From the NCBI GenBank assembly GCA_947589705.1, contig CANQCO010000004.1:1-44254 (forward strand): 44,254 nucleotides of DNA, written 5' to 3'. Position numbers and translations under genes: made by a program. Position 1 is the first letter of the stretch. The number at the start of each line of letters is the position of its first letter. The stretch is from Candidatus Gastranaerophilales bacterium (GTDB lineage Bacteria; Cyanobacteriota; Vampirovibrionia; Gastranaerophilales; Gastranaerophilaceae). The notes beneath the pieces were generated by a model. The model ran no database searches, was not told the origin of the DNA, and saw only the letters and a list, made by a program, of their open reading frames with translations. Positions 8,950 to 17,001 of this stretch are shown here, in pieces.

Positions 8950-9933
8950 GTGGAAACAATTCAAAAAAATACAATGGAAGATTTAGCAAAAGAAGTATTT
9001 CAAATAGAAGCAGATTCTATTCTCAAGCTAAAAGAAAGAATTAACAAAAATTTAGAAAATGCACTAAATGTAATAATATCTTCAAAGGGAAGAGTAATAG
9101 TAACAGGAATGGGGAAATCCGGTTTGATAGCCAGAAAAATAGCTGCAACCCTCTCATCAACAGGCACTCCTGCATATTTTTTACATCCGGCGGAAAGTAC
9201 TCACGGTGATTCCGGAATTATAACCAGGCAAGATGTTGTTATTGCTATTTCTAACAGCGGTGAAACTGTTGAATTATTAAATCTTTTACCTTTAATAAAA
9301 AGATTTGAAGTTCCTTTAATTGTATTTTCAGGTAATCAAGCTTCAACTTTAGGAAGATTAGCTGATATATATTTTGATATATCAGTTGAAAAAGAAGCAT
9401 GCCCATTAGGTAAGGCTCCGACAGCCAGTACTACTGCGACACTTGCAATGGGTGATGCTTTGGCTGTTTGTCTGCTTAAAAAAAGAGGTTTTTCTTTGGA
9501 AGATTTCCTTTTATATCATCCTTCTGGTACTCTCGGCAAGGGTATATTATATCTTGTTAAAGATTTAATGCTTAAAGATACTGAACGGTTGCCTATTGTT
9601 CATGAAGATGATACTTTCCTTGAAACAGTTGATTTTATTACGAAGAAAAGATTGGGTCTTGCTTTAATTGTTAATTCTGATAATAAATTAACGGGTATTA
9701 TAACTGATGGTGATATAAGAAGAATACTTTTGAGATATCCTGATGTATCAATACTAAAAAATAAAACAGTCATGACACAAAATCCAAAAACAATTCAGGC
9801 TGATGCTATGGTGTCAAAGGCATTGGCTTTAATGGAAAAATATTCAATATTGTCACTTGCTGTTTGTAATGAAAATAGTGAACCTATAGGGTTATTACAT
9901 ATTCATGATTTATTAAGAGCAGGTGTTGCATAG
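8950..9933 (+). CDS. kdsD: D-arabinose 5-phosphate isomerase (KpsF/GutQ family)
   Basis: This enzyme converts ribulose 5-phosphate to arabinose 5-phosphate, the first step of KDO synthesis for lipopolysaccharide. The 327-residue protein has an SIS sugar-isomerase domain (TGMGKSGLIARK at 52-63, STHGDSGII, AISNSGETVELL, LGKAPTASTTATLAMGDALA) and then two CBS domains (about 205-327; GIITDGDIRR and a C-terminal GLLHIHDLLRAG). The GTG start has a clear AGAAGG site. Its stop overlaps the GTG start of kdsC by one base, so the two are translationally coupled. The gene supports an outer membrane with KDO. Confidence 0.95.
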   Translation: METIQKNTMEDLAKEVFQIEADSILKLKERINKNLENALNVIISSKGRVIVTGMGKSGLIARKIAATLSSTGTPAYFLHPAESTHGDSGIITRQDVVIAISNSGETVELLNLLPLIKRFEVPLIVFSGNQASTLGRLADIYFDISVEKEACPLGKAPTASTTATLAMGDALAVCLLKKRGFSLEDFLLYHPSGTLGKGILYLVKDLMLKDTERLPIVHEDDTFLETVDFITKKRLGLALIVNSDNKLTGIITDGDIRRILLRYPDVSILKNKTVMTQNPKTIQADAMVSKALALMEKYSILSLAVCNENSEPIGLLHIHDLLRAGVA

Positions 9934-10436
9934 TGTATAATCTTGAATTAAAAAGTAAGGCTTCCAAAATTAAAATGGCAGTATTTGATGTTGATGGTGT
10001 AATGACTGATGGAAGCATTACTTATGATGAAAATGGCAGAGAATATAAAACTTTTAATGCTAAAGACGGTCAAGGCATTGTTATGATTACAAAAGCCGGA
10101 ATTATAACCTGTATAATAACTGCAAGAGAAAATGCCACTGTTAAACACAGGTTTGAAAATCTCGGTATGACACGTTTATTTATGGGGCAGAAAAACAAAA
10201 TCATTGCAATGAATGAGTTATTAAAAGAATTTAATTTGGAATTTTCGCAAGTAGCATATATGGGTGATGATTTACCTGATTTGTGTGTATTAAAAGAGGT
10301 TGGTTTATCGGCATGCCCTAATGATGCAGTGGATGAAGTTAAAGAAATCTGCCATTTCGTTTCTTCTAAAAATGGTGGAAAAGGTGCAATTAGAGAATTA
10401 ACCGATTTAATTTATAAAACACAGTTCCTAAATTAG
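9933..10436 (+). CDS. kdsC: 3-deoxy-D-manno-octulosonate 8-phosphate phosphatase (HAD family)
   Basis: KdsC removes the phosphate from KDO 8-phosphate to give free KDO. The 167-residue length is typical of this cap-less HAD phosphatase. The nucleophile motif is FDVDGVMTDG near residue 14, motif II lies in IITARENATV, and the metal-binding motif is YMGDDLPDL with CPNDA after it. The GTG start is embedded in the kdsD stop (TAGTG). The end overlaps convergent coaX by 9 bases. KDO 8-phosphate synthase (kdsA) and kdsB are not in the window. Confidence 0.95.
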   Translation: MYNLELKSKASKIKMAVFDVDGVMTDGSITYDENGREYKTFNAKDGQGIVMITKAGIITCIITARENATVKHRFENLGMTRLFMGQKNKIIAMNELLKEFNLEFSQVAYMGDDLPDLCVLKEVGLSACPNDAVDEVKEICHFVSSKNGGKGAIRELTDLIYKTQFLN

Positions 10437-11216
10437 GCTTGTTTCCTTAGTTTTTGTGTTTAATTCATAAAGAATTTGCATTCCGTATAAAGTTAAATCA
10501 GGGTTTATATAGTCAAATTTTCTTTTTAAATATTTGCTAATAACAGAAGAAAATCCGCCTGTAGCAACAATTACAGCCTTTTGTCCGAGTTCATTCTCAC
10601 AGCCTTCAATAAGTCCGTCAATCATAGCGGCATGTCCTCTTACTATTCCTGAAAGCATTGCTTCTATTGTATTTCTTCCTATTATATTTTCTGGCGCTTC
10701 TATGTTTAATTTTGGAAGTTTAGATGTATGTGAACTCAATGCTTCAGCTTGAATTTTCATGCCTGCAGTAATTATTCCGCCTACAAATTCATTATTGGCG
10801 TTAACTATGTCAAAAGATGTAGCCGTTCCAAAATCAATAACTATAACGGGAGTCTTATATAGAACTGCTGCACCTGCTGCATTCGCAATTCTGTCTGCTC
10901 CGATTTGAGAAGGATTATCTGTCTTTAATACAATATTTGTTTTTAGTTTATGAGAAATTATTAATGATTCTATTTTTAGGTATTTTTTTACCGCAAGCTC
11001 AATTCTGTCTGTGAGTTGAACTACTACGCTTGATATTACCGCATTTGATATCTTATTTTCCAAATCTTGTGATATCAACAAATTTTTAATAAAAATTCCG
11101 TATTCATCTTCTGTTCTTGTAATTTCCGTTGATAATCTCCAAGAGTGAAGTAATTTATCCCTATCAAAAACACCCAGAGTTAAATTTGTATTTCCTATAT
11201 CTATAACAAGTAACAT
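10428..11216 (-). CDS. coaX: Type III pantothenate kinase
   Basis: CoaX phosphorylates pantothenate, the first committed step to coenzyme A, using the ASKHA fold instead of the CoaA fold. The 262-residue protein shows the phosphate-binding start LLVIDIGNTNLTLGVF, the pantothenate site with GADRIANAAGAA, VIDFGTATSFDIV and a C-terminal ATGGFSSVI. The gene is alone on the minus strand. panB and panC lie 15 kb away on the same strand, so this genome makes and uses pantothenate from dispersed loci. Confidence 0.95.
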   Translation of the reverse strand: MLLVIDIGNTNLTLGVFDRDKLLHSWRLSTEITRTEDEYGIFIKNLLISQDLENKISNAVISSVVVQLTDRIELAVKKYLKIESLIISHKLKTNIVLKTDNPSQIGADRIANAAGAAVLYKTPVIVIDFGTATSFDIVNANNEFVGGIITAGMKIQAEALSSHTSKLPKLNIEAPENIIGRNTIEAMLSGIVRGHAAMIDGLIEGCENELGQKAVIVATGGFSSVISKYLKRKFDYINPDLTLYGMQILYELNTKTKETSLI

Positions 11217-11290
11217 TATTTCTCCTTATATATTCATTCTACCAAAAACATAATTTGTGCTACAATTAGAAATATTCTAAGGAGTAAATA

Positions 11291-11593
11291 ATGCAGGAAC
11301 TTTTGTTACAAAGTTTTCAAATAAAATCAATGAGCATATATGAAGCGGCAATGCTTATATGTTTCGGTGCGAGCTGGCCGTTTGCAGTTATAAAAACATA
11401 TAAAACAAAAAATGTTAAAGGAAAAAGCAGATTATTTCTTACTTTAATTATAATCGGCTATATTTGCGGCATTATTAATAAAATCATCAATTCTATGGAT
11501 ATCGTTTTTTGGTTATATGTAATAAACTTATTATTGGTAAGCACGGATTTTGCTTTTTGTTTAGTATATAGAAATAGAGATGAAAATAGATAA
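11291..11593 (+). CDS. Small three-helix membrane protein, PQ-loop/SemiSWEET-like
   Basis: This 100-residue protein has three predicted membrane helices (about 17-35, 48-66, 70-92). The segment FGASWPFAVIKTYKTKNVKGKS resembles the first helix and loop of PQ-loop or SemiSWEET proteins, with a W-P in place of P-Q. Such half-transporters act as dimers on sugars or other small solutes, but no substrate can be inferred here. Translation starts after AAGGAG. A likely extended -10 (TGC TACAAT, 11258-11266) lies 24 bases upstream. The next gene follows after 8 bases. Confidence 0.6.
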   Translation: MQELLLQSFQIKSMSIYEAAMLICFGASWPFAVIKTYKTKNVKGKSRLFLTLIIIGYICGIINKIINSMDIVFWLYVINLLLVSTDFAFCLVYRNRDENR

Positions 11594-11601
11594 AGGTTAT
11601 T

Positions 11602-12591
11602 ATGAGCAAAAAATTATTATTAAATATTTTATGTTTATTGACAATTGTATCAAGTGTTAATTGTGATGTTTTAGCACTACCGCAGGAAATAAAAAAAGTT
11701 GATACAGTTTCTATTCAAATTAATCCGGCTGATTTGAAAGATGAAGAGTCTGATTTTATTAAGAAGTTTAGTTTAAGAAATAAACTACAGCGTTCTCCTC
11801 AAACTCAAATAAGAAGTTTTTATAAAAAATTCAACAAATATTCTGATAATAATGAAATAGAAAAATTAAAAGAATTATATTCAGATGATTATGTTAATAA
11901 TGACGGATTTGATAAATCTACAATTTTTGAAATGATTTCAAAAGCTCAAGATGCCTATAAAGATGTAGAAAATACAATGACACTTGATAGTATAGTTACA
12001 GATGGAAAATATGCAACTGTTGATATTCATGAGTTTTCAATTGGTACTACAACAAAAAAACAAAAAACTGTTGGTGATTACGGATTAATTTCTTCTGATT
12101 TATATTATACGGATTATTTAGAAAAAAAAGGTAATAAATGGCAAATAACTTCTTCAAATGTTAAATCTGAAAAAGTAGCATTAAAATATGGAGAAGCAAA
12201 AAATATGCCTATAGAAATTTCAGCTCCTTTATATGTGCCTGAAAATAGTGATTATGAAGTGAAAATAACGGCTCAACCGCCAAATGGTGTTATGGTTATT
12301 GGGTCTATTGTTAATGAAAATATTGTTTATCCGCAGGTAAGTGAAAAAGATATTTTTAAATCAGTTAAATCAGGTGTGATTGAACGTATTTTAAAATCTA
12401 ATACAAATAATACAAACGAATATGCTGCTGTAACTATAGGTCTTTCAAGAGCGGCTATTGAGCCCCCTGAAATTGTATTTACTATGACAGGCATGGCTTT
12501 TGTTATGTCCAGAGTTAATGTATTACATAAAAATCCATCTAATGTTATTGAAAAGGAGAATAAAAATGAATCAGAGACATTACAAGAATGA
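11602..12591 (+). CDS. Secreted protein with NTF2-like domain, function unknown
   Basis: The first 25 residues form a signal peptide (KKLLLNILCLLTIVSSVNC), with a cysteine at its end that might be lipidated. Residues about 70-180 look like an NTF2/SnoaL-type fold: a helix FYKKFNKYSDNNEIEKLKELY, then alternating strands ending in YTDYLEKKGNKWQITSS. A beta-rich half follows (MPIEISAPLYVPENSDYEVKITAQPPNGVMVIG). I cannot name a function. The gene overlaps lspA by 26 bases, so coupled translation is likely. Confidence 0.6.
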   Translation: MSKKLLLNILCLLTIVSSVNCDVLALPQEIKKVDTVSIQINPADLKDEESDFIKKFSLRNKLQRSPQTQIRSFYKKFNKYSDNNEIEKLKELYSDDYVNNDGFDKSTIFEMISKAQDAYKDVENTMTLDSIVTDGKYATVDIHEFSIGTTTKKQKTVGDYGLISSDLYYTDYLEKKGNKWQITSSNVKSEKVALKYGEAKNMPIEISAPLYVPENSDYEVKITAQPPNGVMVIGSIVNENIVYPQVSEKDIFKSVKSGVIERILKSNTNNTNEYAAVTIGLSRAAIEPPEIVFTMTGMAFVMSRVNVLHKNPSNVIEKENKNESETLQE

Positions 12592-13069
12592 GTCATCAGG
12601 CAGAAAAATTGATTTATCTGCGGTTATAAGGTTTGGTATTTTAGCATTATTGTATTCTGCAATAATATATGGAATGAAATATATAGTTTTAACAGCTATA
12701 AAAATGTCGCCTACTGGACAAGTCGGTAATAATGCTTTGACTTTGTATGAGGTACATAATACAGGTGCTGCGTTTAGCTTATTTCAAGGTCAGCCTGAAA
12801 TGCTTATTATGGCTTCATTTATAACTGTTGCTGCTATAGTATTCGGGGTTATAATGCTATCAGGAAGATTAACACAGCCTAATATATCGGCTTTGGCTTT
12901 TCTTTCTTCAGGTATATTTATGAATATGCTTGAAAGAATCCAAAACGGTTATGTTATAGATTATATCCATTGTAATTTTTTGAACGGATTCCCTGTTTTT
13001 AATGTAGCTGATATAATGATAGTATTTGGTGCTTTGGGATTAATATTATCTCTTTTATCAAGAAGATAG
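12566..13069 (+). CDS. lspA: Lipoprotein signal peptidase (signal peptidase II)
   Basis: LspA cleaves the signal peptide from lipidated prolipoproteins in the inner membrane. I use the ATG at 12566, which follows AAAGGAG; the frame is open further upstream but those codons are not family-like. The 167-residue protein has about four membrane helices. The family block NTGAAFSLF is at 65-73. The catalytic aspartate pair is D132 in GYVIDYI and D149 in FNVADI. Some normally conserved parts are altered: helix 1 reads YGMK where D-x-x-K is usual, and the GN-x-x-DR block reads MNMLER. It lies inside a run with rluD 12 bases downstream. Confidence 0.9.
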   Translation: MNQRHYKNESSGRKIDLSAVIRFGILALLYSAIIYGMKYIVLTAIKMSPTGQVGNNALTLYEVHNTGAAFSLFQGQPEMLIMASFITVAAIVFGVIMLSGRLTQPNISALAFLSSGIFMNMLERIQNGYVIDYIHCNFLNGFPVFNVADIMIVFGALGLILSLLSRR

Positions 13070-13081
13070 GAATAAATTTCA

Positions 13082-14005
13082 ATGCCGAAAAAATATATTT
13101 TTAGCGTCCAATCTTTGACTAGTCCTATAAGATTGGACGCTTTTTTAACTTCACAGGATATCTTTAAATCACGCTCTTGCGTGCAGAATCTTATTAAAAA
13201 ATCTCAGGTTCTTGTAAACGGTGAAGTTAAAAAAGCGTCTTTTTTAGTAAAAAATGATGATGAAATAACGGTTTTTTTAAGTGATGAAATGTCTATTTTG
13301 ATTAAGGGAGAAGATATTAAGCTTGATATTGTGTATGAAGATGATGATATTTTAGTTGTAAATAAGCCTAAAAATATGATAGTTCATCCGACATCAAAAG
13401 AAACCGAGCATACACTTGTAAATGCACTATTATATAAATACGGCTATGAGGGATTATCGGATATAAATGGAATCTTGCGCCCCGGAATTGTTCATAGGCT
13501 TGACAGAAATACATCAGGGCTTTTAATGGTCGCTAAAAATAATAATGCACATGAATTTTTAGCTGAGCAGATAAAAAATAAAACGGCAATCAGAAAGTAT
13601 TTAGCCGTAGTTCACGGGAATTTTGAACAAAAAGAAGGAATAATAGATTATCCTATAGGCAGAAATCCCAACAAACCCGAAAAAATGGCGGTGGTTGATG
13701 ACGGTAAACCTTCAATTACAATGTATAAAGTGCTTGAAGAATTTAAAGGATTTTCTTTTGTAGAACTGACTTTAAAAACGGGAAGAACTCATCAAATAAG
13801 GGTTCACATGTCATATATCTCTCATACGATAGTTAACGATAGCCTTTATAATAAAATTCCATTTAAAGTTAAGACTACAGAGCAGGTTCTTCAAGCATAC
13901 AGTTTAAAATTTGCCGTATTAAAAAATAATGATATAATTGAACTTACGATAGATCCTGATAAAGATATTAAAAAAGTTTTAAAATACTTAAGGAGTACTA
14001 GATGA
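13082..14005 (+). CDS. rluD: 23S rRNA pseudouridine synthase, RluD family
   Basis: The enzyme isomerises uridines in large-subunit rRNA. The 307-residue protein has an N-terminal S4 RNA-binding domain starting at RLDAFLTSQDIF (about residue 18) and a catalytic domain with GIVHRLDRNTSGLL, where D141 is the catalytic aspartate. GRTHQIRVHMSYISHTIVND follows. The S4 start and position rule out a later start codon, yet codons 8-21 contain a perfect 13-bp inverted repeat with a T tract. RluC/RluD specificity cannot be separated by eye. The stop overlaps the next start (ATGA). Confidence 0.92.
   Translation: MPKKYIFSVQSLTSPIRLDAFLTSQDIFKSRSCVQNLIKKSQVLVNGEVKKASFLVKNDDEITVFLSDEMSILIKGEDIKLDIVYEDDDILVVNKPKNMIVHPTSKETEHTLVNALLYKYGYEGLSDINGILRPGIVHRLDRNTSGLLMVAKNNNAHEFLAEQIKNKTAIRKYLAVVHGNFEQKEGIIDYPIGRNPNKPEKMAVVDDGKPSITMYKVLEEFKGFSFVELTLKTGRTHQIRVHMSYISHTIVNDSLYNKIPFKVKTTEQVLQAYSLKFAVLKNNDIIELTIDPDKDIKKVLKYLRSTR
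13103..13146 (+). promoter_or_regulatory. Terminator-like hairpin inside the start of rluD
   Basis: AGCGTCCAATCTT (13103-13115) and AAGATTGGACGCT (13129-13141) are perfect reverse complements around a 13-base loop, and six T follow from 13141. This has the form of an intrinsic terminator but lies 21 bases inside the rluD coding region. The right arm encodes the conserved RLDAF of the S4 domain; the left arm encodes SVQSL, which is not conserved. It could attenuate transcription from lspA into rluD when translation is slow. Confidence 0.6.
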
Positions 14006-14364
14006 AAAGTAAAATATTATTAACTGCAGTCGAAACAATATTTTTCACAATATTATTATATCTTTTGGTTGTAAATTATAATGCTCATACAACAACTCAA
14101 TTTAGTATTTCACCAGATAATTCATATATAGTTTTAAATACATTTTTTGTAATATTCGGAATTTATTTAATAGGAGTATTTTCAGGTTTTGTATACTCTG
14201 TTGTGCTTGGTATGAGATATAGAGATCAGATTGAATTTTATGCAAGGAAAACCGAAAAATTATCTCAGCAAAATGAAATAGATTCAGATGACAAAGAAGC
14301 TCTTCAAAGAAAAATAGCTTCACTTGAAATTGCACTTAATAATGCACTTAAAAACAAAGAATAA
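14002..14364 (+). CDS. LapA-like small membrane protein
   Basis: This 120-residue protein has two membrane helices (about 8-25 and 43-65) and a C-terminal coiled coil (RDQIEFYARKTEKLSQQNEI and on to the end). The layout matches LapA/DUF1049-type proteins, which in other bacteria scaffold envelope assembly (LapAB). Sequence similarity is too weak to be sure. It overlaps rluD by 4 bases (ATGA), so it is translationally coupled to it. Confidence 0.5.
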   Translation: MKSKILLTAVETIFFTILLYLLVVNYNAHTTTQFSISPDNSYIVLNTFFVIFGIYLIGVFSGFVYSVVLGMRYRDQIEFYARKTEKLSQQNEIDSDDKEALQRKIASLEIALNNALKNKE

Positions 14365-14370
14365 TTTTTA

Positions 14371-15885
14371 ATGAAAAAAATCCTCTTAATATTAGTTATA
14401 TTAACTCTTATATGTATAGAATGCGAAAGTTCTATACAAGAATCTATATTGCGTTTTACATCAAAAAATCCAATATTACAAACTTATACGGAAATAATAT
14501 ATTCTAAAATATATTCCGTAAAAACATTTTATAATGATGTACTTGATAAAATGAATAAAAAGGAATATTCATTCCCTAATATTGTGCCGTCGGGGGATAT
14601 GCCTTCTTTATATACAGCTGTAAGAAAAGATAAAACAGGCGAAATAAAAGATTTAGCGGAACTTTTTATGAACCCTGAAACTAAAGAAGAAAACAGATTA
14701 GAAATAATAGATAATATATTATTTAAAATGTCAGGTTCTGAAAATATAGATGAGAACTCAAGAGGTGAATATATAAATGCAAAACATTTAAGTACGCTCG
14801 AAAAGGTTATGGGAAGAAAATTCTTTTCAACTTATGATGCAAGTCATGACGGAGAAAACCCGAAAAATCCCAATCTTGTTGCGGGACAATTGCTTGAAGA
14901 CGGATATTATGTATTAAGGTTGTATTATTACGCTTCATTAATGAATGAAATGCTTTTCTCCAATCCCGATTTGAAAGATACAAAACCTAAACAAAATTTA
15001 TATTTTTTAAATATGAAAAAAATAAATAAATATTTAAATAAACAAATTGAAATAGATGAAACAAAAGGTAAAGAAAAGGTCTATCAGACAGCAGCCGTTA
15101 TAAAAGGTTTGGGGCTTTGGGATAAAATTTTGGATGATAAAGCATTTGATGTATATAATGATAACTGTTTTTATACGTTGTTTACGCAAAATGACAGAGA
15201 CCTTAAATGGAAGATAGATTCATTGGCAAGAGTTCCTTTAAAAAAAGCACATGAATCAAAGCAGGCTTCAGAATGTTACAGAGCAGCCGAAGATGAGGAA
15301 TTAGACGGTTTACATTTGAGAAAAGGCGACGATGTAATATATGGCGGGAACAAAAATGACCGATTTATAGGCGGAAGCGGTAATGATATTTTAGATGGTG
15401 GCGATGGTAACGATATTATTGACGGCTGGCTTGATGATGACATTATATATGGCGGAAACGGAAACGACATTTTAAGAGGCGGCCAGGGAAATGATATTAT
15501 AATTGCAGGTGACGGTGATGATGAAATATATCCCGACCATAATGATGAAAATGAAACTGCAGAAGGTGACGATATCATAAGAGGCTCTCAAGGTAATGAT
15601 AATATTGTCAGTGTCTTTGGAAATGATACATACATCTTTAATAAAGGCGACGGAAATGATATTGTTTCTGACTTTAAAGGTAATGATACAATATATTTCG
15701 GAGACGGAATAACATGGGCTGATTTATCTTTTATTAAAGAAAAAGATGATATGCTGATAACGATAGATGATACTAAAGATTCAATCCTCATTAAAGATTG
15801 GTTTAAAAATGAAGATAATATAATAGAAAACTTTGAATTTAAAACAGGAATGGCTCATAGAGCGAATGAAATAAAAATAGAATAA
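14371..15885 (+). CDS. Secreted RTX calcium-binding repeat protein
   Basis: This 504-residue protein starts with a hydrophobic signal-like segment (KKILLILVILTLICIEC), followed by about 290 residues of unrecognised mostly helical sequence. From about residue 318 it carries tandem RTX nonapeptides of the GGxGxDxUx type (GGSGNDILDGGDGNDIIDG, then GGNGNDILRGGQGNDIII), which bind calcium in a beta-roll. A second short set with FGNDTYIFNKGDGNDIVSDF passes into a tail like the haemolysin-type calcium-binding related domain (DTIYFGDGITWADLSF ... DSILIKDWF). RTX proteins normally leave through type I secretion without an N-terminal signal. No type I transporter gene is nearby. Function is unknown. 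Confidence 0.8.
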   Translation: MKKILLILVILTLICIECESSIQESILRFTSKNPILQTYTEIIYSKIYSVKTFYNDVLDKMNKKEYSFPNIVPSGDMPSLYTAVRKDKTGEIKDLAELFMNPETKEENRLEIIDNILFKMSGSENIDENSRGEYINAKHLSTLEKVMGRKFFSTYDASHDGENPKNPNLVAGQLLEDGYYVLRLYYYASLMNEMLFSNPDLKDTKPKQNLYFLNMKKINKYLNKQIEIDETKGKEKVYQTAAVIKGLGLWDKILDDKAFDVYNDNCFYTLFTQNDRDLKWKIDSLARVPLKKAHESKQASECYRAAEDEELDGLHLRKGDDVIYGGNKNDRFIGGSGNDILDGGDGNDIIDGWLDDDIIYGGNGNDILRGGQGNDIIIAGDGDDEIYPDHNDENETAEGDDIIRGSQGNDNIVSVFGNDTYIFNKGDGNDIVSDFKGNDTIYFGDGITWADLSFIKEKDDMLITIDDTKDSILIKDWFKNEDNIIENFEFKTGMAHRANEIKIE

Positions 15886-15930
15886 GAAAATATATTGTTA
15901 AATTAACTTTATATAATGAATTTTATAGAG

Positions 15931-15959
15931 TTGACATTGTTTTTTGCTTGTTGTATTAC
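15931..15959 (+). promoter_or_regulatory. Promoter of rpsL-rpsG
   Basis: A perfect -35 TTGACA (15931-15936) lies 17 bases before TATTAC (15954-15959, four of six). Transcription would start near 15966, giving a leader of about 110 bases before rpsL. Confidence 0.65.
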
Positions 15960-15984
15960 TATAAATAAAGTAAAGTGAGTGGTA

Positions 15985-16077
15985 AAGTTTGTGCTGAACG
16001 TACCACGGGCGGTAGTCAAATGACGGCGAGGAGGCGGCAGGAGATTACGGCACAATGAAAGTATACAAGGAGAAAAT
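15985..16077 (+). promoter_or_regulatory. Structured 5' leader of rpsL mRNA (candidate regulatory RNA)
   Basis: This stretch is much richer in G and C than its surroundings although it codes for no known protein. GTGCTG (15991-15996) can pair with CGGCAC (16048-16053) to close a roughly 60-base domain. Inside it TACC (16001-16004) pairs with GGTA (16011-16014), and GTC (16015-16017) with GAC (16022-16024). An AGGAGG at 16029-16034 lies in the domain but is far from the rpsL start, which has its own AAGGAG at 16067-16072. Ribosomal protein operons are often self-regulated through such leaders. I do not recognise it as one of the known motifs. Confidence 0.5.
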
Positions 16078-16455
16078 ATGCCAACAATAGCACAGTTAGT
16101 ACGTAAAGAACGTAAAAGAACAACTGATAAGACTAAATCACCGGCGTTAACAAATTGCCCTCAAAGAAGAGGTGTTTGTACAAGAGTTTATACAACAACT
16201 CCCAAAAAACCTAATTCTGCACTTAGAAAAGTAGCAAGGGTAAGATTAACAAACGGATTTGAAGTTACTTCATATATACCAGGTATCGGTCATAACCTTC
16301 AAGAACACTCTGTTGTATTAATTAGAGGCGGAAGGGTTAAAGATTTACCCGGTGTTAGATACCATATAATTAGAGGTACACTTGATACAGCAGGTGTCGC
16401 AAATAGAGCTAAATCAAGATCTAAATACGGCGCTAAAAGAGCTAAAAAGAAATAA
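16078..16455 (+). CDS. rpsL: 30S ribosomal protein S12
   Basis: S12 shapes the decoding centre of the small subunit. The 125-residue protein is highly conserved: [81 protein letters not shown]. The streptomycin-sensitive lysine context (TPKKPNSA) is present. AAGGAG precedes the ATG. It is the first gene of a two-gene operon with rpsG. Confidence 0.99.
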   Translation: MPTIAQLVRKERKRTTDKTKSPALTNCPQRRGVCTRVYTTTPKKPNSALRKVARVRLTNGFEVTSYIPGIGHNLQEHSVVLIRGGRVKDLPGVRYHIIRGTLDTAGVANRAKSRSKYGAKRAKKK

Positions 16456-16470
16456 GAAAGGTGATTTATA

Positions 16471-16941
16471 ATGTCAAGACGTAGTAAATCTGCAAGAAGA
16501 ATACCTGCTCCCGACGCTGTATATAATAGTGTTGATATTGCAAGCTTTATAAACAGATTAATGAGACGTGGTAAAAAATCTGTAGCAGAAAAAATATTTT
16601 ATTCAACATTAGAAAACTTAAAAACAAAATCAAAAGATGAACCTATTGAAATATTTAAAAAAGCTTTAACAAATGCAACTCCTTTATTGGAAGTTAAAGC
16701 AAGAAGAATCGGCGGTTCTACATATCAGGTACCGCTTGAAGTTAAAGCAGATAGAGGTATGGTTTTAGGTTCAACATGGTTAATAGATGCTGCTAAACAC
16801 CGCAGCGGTAAATCAATGGTTGAAAAATTAACCAATGAATTAATGGATGCTTCAAATGGAACAGGTGCTGCCTGCAAAAAACGTGAAGATACTCACAAAA
16901 TGGCAGAAGCTAATAAAGCATTTGCTCACTACAGATATTAA
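16471..16941 (+). CDS. rpsG: 30S ribosomal protein S7
   Basis: S7 nucleates assembly of the small-subunit head and lines the exit site. The 156-residue protein has the usual features: FINRLMRRGKKSVAEKI, KARRIGGSTYQVPLEV, and the C-terminal KREDTHKMAEANKAFAHYRY. An AAAGGTGA site precedes the ATG, 15 bases after rpsL. The str operon normally continues with fusA and tuf; here a terminator follows directly and the next gene is convergent. Confidence 0.99.
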   Translation: MSRRSKSARRIPAPDAVYNSVDIASFINRLMRRGKKSVAEKIFYSTLENLKTKSKDEPIEIFKKALTNATPLLEVKARRIGGSTYQVPLEVKADRGMVLGSTWLIDAAKHRSGKSMVEKLTNELMDASNGTGAACKKREDTHKMAEANKAFAHYRY

Positions 16942-16959
16942 TAATTTAATTAATATAAA

Positions 16960-16990
16960 AAAGAACCCTTTTATAAAGGGTTCTTTTTTT
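16960..16990. terminator. Bidirectional intrinsic terminator after rpsG
   Basis: A perfect 12-bp stem, AAAGAACCCTTT (16960-16971) with AAAGGGTTCTTT (16975-16986), has a three-base loop and a T tract on the plus-strand side. A run of A on the left gives a weaker T tract for the minus strand, so it can serve rpsG and the convergent gene ending at 17002. Confidence 0.9.
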
Positions 16991-17001
16991 ATTTGTTAAA
17001 A

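Noticed and set aside
12500-12565. Longer start for lspA
   Set aside because: No ribosome site and no family similarity; the ATG at 12566 follows AAAGGAG.
15325-15700. Short spaced DNA repeats resembling a CRISPR array
   Set aside because: They encode in-frame RTX nonapeptides, vary in sequence and have no unique spacers.
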